Part shown: piece after piece, positions 57,107 to 64,000 of the stretch
Layout: each line of letters starts with the position of its first letter
How positions within the stretch are numbered: the first letter of the stretch is position 1
DNA from: DASQDN01 sp963844855
GTDB lineage: Bacteria > Acidobacteriota > Terriglobia > Bryobacterales > Bryobacteraceae
Length of the DNA stretch: 64,000 bases
Reading direction: 5' to 3'
Assembly (NCBI GenBank): GCA_963844855.1
Contig: CAWJQP010000073.1
Coordinates: 620,001-684,000, forward strand
Program-made: the position numbers and the translations under genes
Notes under the pieces: model-generated
Database searches by the model: none
What the model saw: the letters and a program-made list of their open reading frames with translations, nothing else
Told to the model about the DNA's origin: nothing

Positions 57107-58613
57107 CTAAGCCCCGCAACACTTCTTATACTTCTTGCCGCTGCCGCAGGGACATGGATCGTTGCGACCAATCTTGCCCGTTGGCGCCGGGGCTGCTTCT
57201 TCTTTGGTTTCGCCAAAGAAGACCGGTTTATGGCCGTGAAGCAATAGTCGCTCATCGAGAGCGAGTTGGACGATTTCGACTTCTTCTTCGGCGAAGCCGC
57301 CGGCCATGTCTTCTATGCGGCGGAAAAGCGCTCGGATGCGACCGCGGGAAATGTCGGCGCGGACGGAAAGAGCGAAAGCGAAGAGCGCGTCCGAACGATA
57401 CTCATCGTCGTCGAAGAATCGTTTGAGCTCATCGGCATGCTCCGTGATGCCGAGATAGCCGATGCCGTAGATCGCTTCCCGCTTTATCTCCGGGTCCTGA
57501 TCATTGAGATGTTTCGGGAAATAGGATCCGAAAGGTTCGATCGAACGAGTTCCGCATCGCTTCCATGGCTTGAACACGCGTTTTCGGATTCTCATAGAAC
57601 TCCACGGCATACCGGCGGACTGGATCTTTACCTGCATCGCGCGCTAAACCCAGTAATGCGCCGGCGCGCTCTTCGATGGGCGCGTTCGCATCCTTGAGCT
57701 TCGCGATCAACTCCTGCCGAAGCTCATCGTCATTGTCGGAGTCATCATCATCGGATTCGATGCCTGATCCTAAAGCCTGCCAAGCCTTTGCGCGCACTGT
57801 GACGTCTTCGTCCGTACGAGCGAGGTCGAGAAGCTTCTTGCGAATTTCTTCATCCAGGTCCCGGTTCACCCAGCTTGCTACCGCGGAGGCGCGATATTCC
57901 GCGTCGACGGAATCGAGAAGCGATACGCGCTCCTCATCCGACAGCGCTTCGATGGCAGGGCCGGTCTTCTCGGGATAGTCGGCCCAGATATCGTACGCCG
58001 CAATCGTATCTTCATCTACTGGACGGCCAATCTGCTGAATGGCATCGAGAATGTCCTGCCGAAGGTGTGTCTCTTCGTCAGTGAGAGTACTCAGCAAATT
58101 TTCAAGCGCAGGCTTGCCGCCAGGATCACCATAGAGCCCGAGACAAAGCGCTCCATCTCCCGCATCGTATTCGATCCGATCCAGCAGGATCTCAAGGACT
58201 CGAGGATCGTGAATGCGGAACGAAGCCAGGAGAAAAGCAACTTCACCGGCCTGATCTTCTTCCAAGCTATTGAAGAGTTCAATCAACGGCTCGAGCGCCT
58301 GCTTGCGAATCGGATATAGGGCGTCGACAAGGCTGTCAGGAAGCGTCTCGGGGTCCCTGCGAATGTACTCGATGAAGAATGGAATGGCGTCGGGTGTGCG
58401 GAGATGGCGAAAAATATCGAGCAATTCCTCATCGAGATGGATGGGATTATCTTCGTGATCTTCTACACCAAAACGAACGAGATCGGGAACGGTTTTCGAG
58501 GGATTATCGATGAGGGCATGCAGGAGACGGTGGTCAAAGCCGATGCGGCCTTGGGCTGCCTCCTGCAGTAAATCGTAAGCGCCATGCTCGTGAAATTGCG
58601 ATGGGGTTATCAA
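57107..58613 (-). CDS. HEAT-repeat protein with C-terminal SEC-C motif, one frameshift
   Basis: About 501 residues from ATG 58613. HEAT-like helical pairs fill most of the chain (LLDIFRHLRTPDAIPFFIEY; LLASFRIHDPRVLEILLDRI; LLDLARTDEDVTVRAKAWQALG), interrupted by an acidic run ESDDDDSDNDDEL. The frame breaks near 57540 after AMRNSF; removing one base leads into PFGSYFPKHLNDQDPEIKRE, another HEAT pair, and ends GRNDPCPCGSGKKYKKCCGA, a complete zinc-binding SEC-C motif like that of SecA. It may bind partner proteins or the ribosome/SecB. It lies 26 bases after blaR1 on the same strand, so it may belong to the BlaI-controlled unit. Confidence 0.85.
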
Positions 58614-58639
58614 TCCCTTAGGATCTCACAACACGATCT

Positions 58640-60188
58640 CTATTCCCTGTGCGCGAGCGCGAAATTGACGGTGATCATCGTGCTGACTTCAATGCTGACG
58701 CCGTTCAGCAGCGTAGGAGCGTACTTCCACTGCTTGACCGCGTTGACCGCCGAATTGACAAGCTCCTGGTTGACATCTGGGGAGATCGCGCGAACATTGA
58801 GGACATCGCCCTCTACGCCGATTACTGCCTGCAGAATGACGCTTCCACTAATCCCTGCATCCTTCAAGTGCTGGGGATACTCGGGGTCGACTTTCTTGAT
58901 CAACTGTGTGGGTCGTACGTTGCCGCCGACGCGGATGCGCTGGGGACTGCCGCTGGAGCGATTGAGCCGGCTCGACGTCTCACCCTGGACGGTGATGGTG
59001 TCCTGTATACTCCCGACATCGAGTCGAATGCCGAAGCTCATCGGCGCGCCCGCGGTTACCGTCACGCGCTGGAGATACGGACGGAAGCCGGGCGTTTTAA
59101 CTTCAAGGTTGTAGTCACCTGCTTCGACCGAAGCGAACGACCACTCTCCCGCGTTGCTCGAGGTTGTCGCGACAGTGCTCTTGGGCGGCGTGATGCGCGA
59201 TAGGACAACCGTGGCGTTCGGGATGACCGCTCCGGACATGTCGCCGATTGTGCCGGAGATTTTTGACGTGCTGGCCGCCGAACTACTTCCAGAGAAGAGT
59301 ATGACGGCAATTGCGGTGCAGGAGATAGCTGCGATTTTCATCATTGCAGTAACGTTTCCTCGATTCATTGCAGGATTCAAGATTGCTCGAATACGAGTCT
59401 CGAGCTGGGATCGTGTCGCCATCGCGACCGATGAGGAGAGTGCTTCAGCGTGGGATCGGACACCGGACGCGATCTCTACGAGATGCCGCGCATAGTCGCT
59501 GTTGCGATAGCCAAGCCGGAGGACGCCGTCATCGCACGCAAGTTCGCCTTCCTTGCGCATCTGAGAAAGAGCCAACCAGGCGAGCGGATGAAACCAGTAA
59601 AGGCATGCGGTGATCTGGGCGATCATCTGGGTTAGCCAGTCCCGGCGTTCAATATGGACAAGTTCGTGAGCTAGCACCACCTGAAGACGCTCGGCGGACC
59701 ATTCAGAGGCTTCGACAGGTAAAAGGATGATGGGTCGGAGGAAGCCGAATGTCTCGGGAACGCTAATCCGGTCGCTCAGACGGACAGAGATATCTGGATT
59801 GTCGACAGCTGATCTGGGACGAAATGGAAGCGCGCCGCCGCAGATAAACCCGGACCAATGCCAGGATTAGTCTTGCGCTGAGCAAGGCGCAACCGACGAA
59901 CCATGCGGCTGTGATCACTTCCGACGAGGTCCAGGATGGCACAGGATTAACCGCAGGAGCGACCGCCACTACATCGGTCTGGGTTGGTGTGAAGATGATC
60001 CTCGGCGTCCCAGCGGGCTTCCACAAAGAGGCCACGGGCAGGAGTAGCGCAGCGACAGCAGCGAGCCACCACGTAAGATGTCGAGATGCAGCGGTACGGG
60101 AGCGCATCAGCCATGCGGCTAGCGCAGCAACTGCAAAGATGACCGTAGCGCCGGCGGTCTGTTCCATGAAGAATTTCGTATCCATCAC
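58640..60188 (-). CDS. BlaR1-like M56 metallopeptidase with carboxypeptidase-regulatory and TonB domains, one frameshift
   Basis: About 516 residues. From ATG 60188: helices (TVIFAVAALAAWLMR; WWLAAVAALLLPVASLW; EVITAAWFVGCALLSARLIL), a cytoplasmic loop, then after a one-base break near 59835 VPETFGFLRPIILLP and the peptidase motif LAHELVHIERRDW (HELVH zinc site). A further helix (IAAISCTAIAVILFSG) is followed outside by a carboxypeptidase-regulatory-like fold (ISGTIGDMSGAVIPNATVVL) and a TonB C-terminal domain (KVDPEYPQHLKDAGISGSVI). In BlaR1 the outside part binds beta-lactam; here it is replaced. Its start overlaps the BlaI stop by four bases, so it should cleave that repressor. Confidence 0.87.
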
Positions 60189-60595
60189 AAGCCTTCCTTC
60201 TTTGCTTTGTCGATGAGTCCCGAGAGACGCTTCAGTTCCGCCTCAGACAGTCTTCCCGCTGAGCCGTCAAGCAACGCTGCTACAACCTGCTCGGCCGAAC
60301 CGTCGAAGAACGTATCGACCAGCCGGCGAAGAGCAGAGTCTCGGGCCTGTTCGCGTGGGATGGTCGGCAGGAACACGTAACGCATTCCGTCTTCCTCATG
60401 CCGAAGATACCCTTTTTCTTCGAGCACGCGGAGCTGGGCGCGAACGGTGGAGTAGTTGGGTACTTCGGGGAGTCCTTGCTGAACGTCAGCCGCCGTCGCC
60501 TTGCCGAGCTTGTAGATAACGTCCATGATCTGGCGCTCACGACGGCTCAGTTTGCTTTCCGTTTCGTCGACCTTTGCTTTACGTGCTAGTTTCAT
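60185..60595 (-). CDS. BlaI/MecI/CopY-family repressor
   Basis: A 136-residue winged-helix repressor: LSRRERQIMDVIYKLGKATA, ADVQQGLPEVPNYSTVRAQL, LRVLEEKGYLRHEEDGMRYV and a C-terminal dimerisation helix region. Relatives bind a palindromic operator and are released when cleaved by a BlaR1-type peptidase, which is encoded just downstream with a four-base overlap. The palindrome at 60606-60621 just upstream of its start is a natural operator. No beta-lactamase is seen nearby; the target could be this operon itself and the divergent gene. Confidence 0.93.
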   Translation of the reverse strand: MKLARKAKVDETESKLSRRERQIMDVIYKLGKATAADVQQGLPEVPNYSTVRAQLRVLEEKGYLRHEEDGMRYVFLPTIPREQARDSALRRLVDTFFDGSAEQVVAALLDGSAGRLSEAELKRLSGLIDKAKKEGL

Positions 60596-60605
60596 AGCAT
60601 CTGCT

Positions 60606-60621
60606 TGCTAGAAAAATAGCA
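60606..60621. promoter_or_regulatory. Putative BlaI-type operator
   Basis: TGCTA-GAAAAA-TAGCA is a perfect 5+5 palindrome with a 6-base centre, 11 bases upstream of the repressor start and about 55 upstream of the divergent gene at 60676. Size and position suit a BlaI-family dimer controlling both genes. The sequence differs from the classical TACA...TGTA box, so binding is an inference. Confidence 0.45.
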
Positions 60622-60675
60622 TGGCTGGGCGCAGGCGTCAAGAAGATTTTGCGCGATTTGCGTTAGGCTAGCGTC

Positions 60676-61599
60676 ATGGTTTGCTTGATCCTGTTACTGG
60701 CCGTCCTCGTCACGCCGGGATTCGCAGCGGTTGTCCAGGCAATACGAGAGGTCACGTATTCCTACGCGGACCGGGTGGTTCCAACGTTCGACAAAGGATA
60801 TCTGCTGGCCGTCGAGAGACCTGGCACGCTCGTGGTGTACGGTCCCGACGGCTTGATGGCATTTCGAAAAACGTTGACGAGTCCGGAGGGTAAACCATGC
60901 TCGGTGATGCATTCGGCCATCGACACGGATCGGATTGTGGCGGTGTCTGTGGCTTTTCGTGACTCCCAATCTCGAGCGGGAATTTACCTTCTCGATCTTC
61001 GCGGTGAAAAGGTAGGATTCATCGATACAAATCGTTATCTGGCATCGTTTGTAACTTTCGATCGGGAGCATTTCCTATGGAGCGTCGGTTGGCAGAAGGA
61101 TGAAATCCGGACTGACTACGCAGACTCTCAGGATTACGATGTTGTTCGGAAGTATGCGCGCACGGGAAAGGAGATCGGATCGTACCTGCCCAGGTCGCAA
61201 TGGAAGCATAAGTTGGAACCGGGGGCCGCGATCGGTGGCTATTGGCACATGGCCGCCGCGGACGATCGCATCGGCGCGATGATGTACGAACATACCGAGA
61301 ACGATGCCGAGTGGGTCGAATGGGATCTGCAAGGCAAGTTGTTGTCCCGTACTGTGCTGACCGAAGATTTGCACGGGGGACGCGCTTACACGAGCAACGG
61401 GAAGTTGTATGCGCGCATTCTGACGCGCGAGCCCGGTAAACAAAAAAGGCTCAGCGTCCTCGACACGAAGACGGGAAAGTGGAACGAGGTCGCCAATGAA
61501 CTGCCTCGGGATTCTGCTATGTTACTCGGGGCCGACGGTAAACATTTGATCTTCACGACTGGGACGACATATCGGCTGCTTTGGGTTGCTGTCGAGTAG
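60676..61599 (+). CDS. Secreted propeller-like protein of unknown function
   Basis: A 307-residue protein with a signal peptide (VCLILLLAVLVTPGFAAVV). The mature part has blade-like strands ending in aspartate-glycine turns (GTLVVYGPDGLMAFRKTLTS; AGIYLLDLRGEKVGFIDTNR; KRLSVLDTKTGKWNEV; MLLGADGKHLIFTTG), so a small beta-propeller is likely. No catalytic motif. It is divergent from blaI and shares the region with the palindromic operator, so the repressor may control it. Its last 78 bases overlap the convergent methyltransferase gene. Confidence 0.7.
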   Translation: MVCLILLLAVLVTPGFAAVVQAIREVTYSYADRVVPTFDKGYLLAVERPGTLVVYGPDGLMAFRKTLTSPEGKPCSVMHSAIDTDRIVAVSVAFRDSQSRAGIYLLDLRGEKVGFIDTNRYLASFVTFDREHFLWSVGWQKDEIRTDYADSQDYDVVRKYARTGKEIGSYLPRSQWKHKLEPGAAIGGYWHMAAADDRIGAMMYEHTENDAEWVEWDLQGKLLSRTVLTEDLHGGRAYTSNGKLYARILTREPGKQKRLSVLDTKTGKWNEVANELPRDSAMLLGADGKHLIFTTGTTYRLLWVAVE

Positions 61600-62460
61600 T
61601 TTCAGTGGCCCGTTGTCGTATTGCTCGATCGACGGAAGCGGATGCGAGTAGATGATCGTCTGCCCCCGCGCTATCAGACGGTGCGCAGTTTTTGGCAGAT
61701 AACGTCGTTCCGCCTCGAGCGCCCATCTCGCATACGCCTGGCTCATTTCCCGATTCACAATAAATCGGCGGAAGCGCTCTATGCCGCCGCAGACCACCAC
61801 ATCAGCGCTCTTGAAATAACGCAACCCCGCTTCGATATAGTGAGCGCTGCTCTGGTCCCTCTCAGGGTGAGGATCGGCGTCCTTCCACTCCTTGAAGCGC
61901 CGGCGGCTTAGTATTGAGGGCCGTCCGGGCACTGGAGTCAACCAGCGGATTGCGTCGAGAAGACGGCTGTTCACGGCCGGCTCGGCAAAACGCGCCTCGC
62001 CGTCGGTGTTCAGCAACTGCGCGCATTTCGAGAGGAAACGGTCTTCTAGATCGTGATCGAGGTGATGAAGAAAGGCCTTGCCGATGATGAAATCGAACTT
62101 AGGCAGGTCGTGTGACAGGAAGTCGCCGTGCAACGCGCGAATACCGAGACCCAGGGTATCGCTTGCTTCCTGTAAGACGCGCGCAGCCGGCTCGGCTAGT
62201 TCGAGGGCCGTGACTTTGGCTCCGTGCTTGGCCATAAGAAGCGCATTCACCCCATCGCCGGCGCCTAGTTCGAGAACAGACTTTCCCAGCAAGCGGTCCG
62301 CGAAGCCGTCGACGAATAGTACATTCCAGGACGTGAAGTCCCGAATGGCCTGACCCAAAGTCATGTTCGAGACGTGGGTCAGCAGCTTTTCACAGCGAAG
62401 GCCACTATATCTGGCGGTATAGTAATCTTGATTACTTACAGTAGTAGTGTTACTGTACAC
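61522..62460 (-). CDS. Class I SAM-dependent methyltransferase
   Basis: A protein of up to 312 residues. Motif I is VLELGAGDGVNALLMAKHG, with acidic ALELAEPA at strand 2, FDFIIGKAFLHHL at strand 4, and LLNTDGEARFAEPAV after. A C-terminal region (RRFKEWKDADPHPERD; GIERFRRFIVN) resembles methyltransferases of small metabolites or lipids. The start is uncertain: GTG 62460 has GGGGTGA 16 bases upstream; later ATGs would shorten it. The last 26 codons run into the convergent gene and are probably not conserved. Substrate unknown. Confidence 0.8.
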   Translation of the reverse strand: MYSNTTTVSNQDYYTARYSGLRCEKLLTHVSNMTLGQAIRDFTSWNVLFVDGFADRLLGKSVLELGAGDGVNALLMAKHGAKVTALELAEPAARVLQEASDTLGLGIRALHGDFLSHDLPKFDFIIGKAFLHHLDHDLEDRFLSKCAQLLNTDGEARFAEPAVNSRLLDAIRWLTPVPGRPSILSRRRFKEWKDADPHPERDQSSAHYIEAGLRYFKSADVVVCGGIERFRRFIVNREMSQAYARWALEAERRYLPKTAHRLIARGQTIIYSHPLPSIEQYDNGPLKLLDSNPKQPICRPSREDQMFTVGPE

Positions 62461-62528
62461 AACTTTGTAATATTCACCCCAAACACCCTAGAAAGTCAAC
62501 CTTGCCAGGTGTGACATTCCGGCTGAGT

Positions 62529-64000
62529 TCATTTCAGAGGCGCTATGCCCTGTTGCTCGTCAATGGAGTAGTGTTTGTTGGACGCAACGTTGGCAAATCT
62601 TTGTTTGGCGCCGCTCGGCCACAAAACCTCGACGGCCGAGACGCTTGGATCTTTGCCAAGGCCGAATGTTAGAGCGAGGTCGCTTTGCGAGCAGTAGCTT
62701 GAACCGCTGTGTACCGTTTGCCATTGCTTCCCGGATGGGCTCTCCACACGAACTACGGCTCCGAGCGCGCTCTTGTTTGATCGCGCGCCGGTCAATTTGA
62801 AACTGATCCACCGATTTGCGCTACCACCGTCATTGCGTAGGAGTCGTGCAGGACCGTGATTCGTTGTGATGAGAATATCGAGATCGCCATCGCGGTCGAA
62901 GTCAGCATGAGCAGCGCCTCGGGCGACTACTGGAACGGAAAGCGCCCAGCCGACCGAAGTCGTCGCGTTCTCAAAGCGGCCCTTTCCCGTATTGCGGAAT
63001 AACAGCGCGGGTTGCTTGAAGGAAATCTTGGGTTGCACACGGCCAATCTCTTCGTCGATGTGACCGTTCGCTGCAAAAAGGTCGAGATGTCCGTCGAGAT
63101 CGTAATCGAAGAAGAAGACTCCGAAGGCAAGAGATAGCAGGCTCGCTCGACCGACGGTAGATCGAGGAGCTTCATCGACGAAAAGACCACTACCTTCGTT
63201 GTGGTACAGCCCTAGCATTTGGTTCGAAAAGTTTCCAACCAACAAATGAGTCCGGCCGGAACGATCGTAGTCGGCAGCATCGACGCCCATAGCGCCGCGG
63301 GCGACACCATCTTCCCCGAAAGCCACGCCGGCGGAGACCGCCTCTTCTACGAACGTGCCCTTGCCGCTATTGCGATACAACTTGTTGGGCTGTGTGTCGT
63401 TGGCGATGAAGAGGTCGGGCCAGCCATCGCTGTTGTAGTCGAGCACAGCAATTCCGAGGGACTTGCTGGAGGGATCGCCGACTCCGGCTTTCTGCGTAGC
63501 GTCTTCAAATTTACCTGCGCCGAGATTCCGATAGAGCTTCGATGAAGTCCCCTTGTACGATTCCGGTGTGCAGTAAGATTTTGTGGCTCCATCAAGCGAA
63601 CACCAGAGGTCGCCCTTTACGGTCCACTGGACATAGTTTGCGACGAAGAGGTCCGCCTTGCCGTCCTTGTCGTAATCAAGCCAGGCAGCACTTGAACCGA
63701 AATTGGCGTTTTGAATTCCTGAGGTTTTCGTGACGTCGCGAAACTTGCCCGCGCCTTCGTTGTGGAACAGCCGGTCACCTTCGAGAGCGGTTATGTAGAC
63801 ATCATCGCGGCCATCGTTGTCGTAGTCAGCCACGGCGACACCAAGGCCGTACATCTCGACATCCAGTCCGCTGCCGGCAGTGATGTTGGTGAATGTTCCG
63901 TTGCGATTGTTCTTGTAGAGCGCGGAAAACGAACGGCGGCCCTTTGGTTGAAGGTCCTTGCTGTTGACAAGCAGGATGTCAGGCCATCCATCGTTGTCGG
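62529..64000 (-). CDS. CRTAC1/ASPIC-UnbV secreted FG-GAP repeat protein (partial)
   Basis: The frame is open from the right edge of the window, so the 5' end is missing. At least 490 residues are visible. FG-GAP/VCBS repeats with calcium-type loops recur: DNDGWPDILLVN, VADYDNDGRDDVYITA, WLDYDKDGKADLFVAN, VLDYNSDGWPDLFIAN, FFDYDLDGHLDLFAANG, HADFDRDGDLDILITT. The C-terminal ASPIC/UnbV domain follows (NRWISFKLTGARSNKSALGA; SYCSQSDLALTFGLGKD; VEVLWPSGAKQRF). Such proteins are secreted, integrin-alpha-like propellers common in Acidobacteria; the ligand is unknown. Confidence 0.9.
   Translation of the reverse strand, partial: DNDGWPDILLVNSKDLQPKGRRSFSALYKNNRNGTFTNITAGSGLDVEMYGLGVAVADYDNDGRDDVYITALEGDRLFHNEGAGKFRDVTKTSGIQNANFGSSAAWLDYDKDGKADLFVANYVQWTVKGDLWCSLDGATKSYCTPESYKGTSSKLYRNLGAGKFEDATQKAGVGDPSSKSLGIAVLDYNSDGWPDLFIANDTQPNKLYRNSGKGTFVEEAVSAGVAFGEDGVARGAMGVDAADYDRSGRTHLLVGNFSNQMLGLYHNEGSGLFVDEAPRSTVGRASLLSLAFGVFFFDYDLDGHLDLFAANGHIDEEIGRVQPKISFKQPALLFRNTGKGRFENATTSVGWALSVPVVARGAAHADFDRDGDLDILITTNHGPARLLRNDGGSANRWISFKLTGARSNKSALGAVVRVESPSGKQWQTVHSGSSYCSQSDLALTFGLGKDPSVSAVEVLWPSGAKQRFANVASNKHYSIDEQQGIAPLK

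Overview
The window looks like a chromosomal segment of an Acidobacteriota genome, most likely of the Solibacter/Bryobacter group. This is inferred from family content: two TIGR03437-type C-terminal domains, an ADOP-type duplicated orphan permease, a Ser/Thr kinase fused to a TolB-like propeller, NHL-repeat and CRTAC1/ASPIC secreted proteins, a DUF1501-DUF1553 pair, DUF1080 and a BlaI/BlaR1-TonB pair. There are no rRNA or tRNA genes, no CRISPR array and no intact transposon that I can see.

Layout. 1-3.9 kb: end of a membrane hydrolase, a secreted GH5-like glycosidase, then a minus-strand group nadA-moaA-ppa. 3.9-9.3 kb: a TIGR03437 protein, a propeller kinase and a small graveyard of duplicated gene fragments. 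9.3-17.0 kb: a minus-strand heavy-metal efflux locus, two-component regulator and sensor followed by TolC-type channel, adaptor and HME-RND pump. 17.2-19.2 kb: an SDR epimerase and thiC. 19.3-22.9 kb: a candidate conflict module, a SIR2-like NADase gene translationally coupled (ATGA) to an nSTAND NTPase with TPRs, facing a convergent papain-like cysteine protease whose ribosome site sits in a hairpin. 23.3-31.1 kb: DUF1501, DUF1553/haem c, DUF1080 and a small secreted protein, then the ADOP permease. 31.1-34.9 kb: pheT, pheS and a small unknown upstream. 35.2-43.6 kb: secreted zinc proteases, purA, an NHL protein. 43.6-53.1 kb: hemL, amidohydrolase, a MauE-thioredoxin protein, two DinB proteins, an ADP-ribosylglycohydrolase, a Gfo/Idh/MocA oxidoreductase and a PQQ-type propeller. 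53.1-57.1 kb: decayed DNA with a propeller/dihaem cytochrome relic. 57.1-64 kb: HEAT/SEC-C protein, BlaR1-TonB, BlaI, a secreted unknown, a methyltransferase and a truncated CRTAC1 protein.

A striking property is the number of single-base frame breaks. pheS, hemL, the NHL gene, the TIGR03437 gene, the HEAT gene and blaR1 each need exactly one frame correction, and in all six the break has the sense of one extra base. Because pheS is essential and hemL normally needed for haem, uncorrected sequence errors are the simplest explanation; I annotate these as single genes. The zinc protease at 35.2 kb needs three corrections and the cytochrome relic at least eight, of mixed sign, so the latter is probably a real pseudogene.
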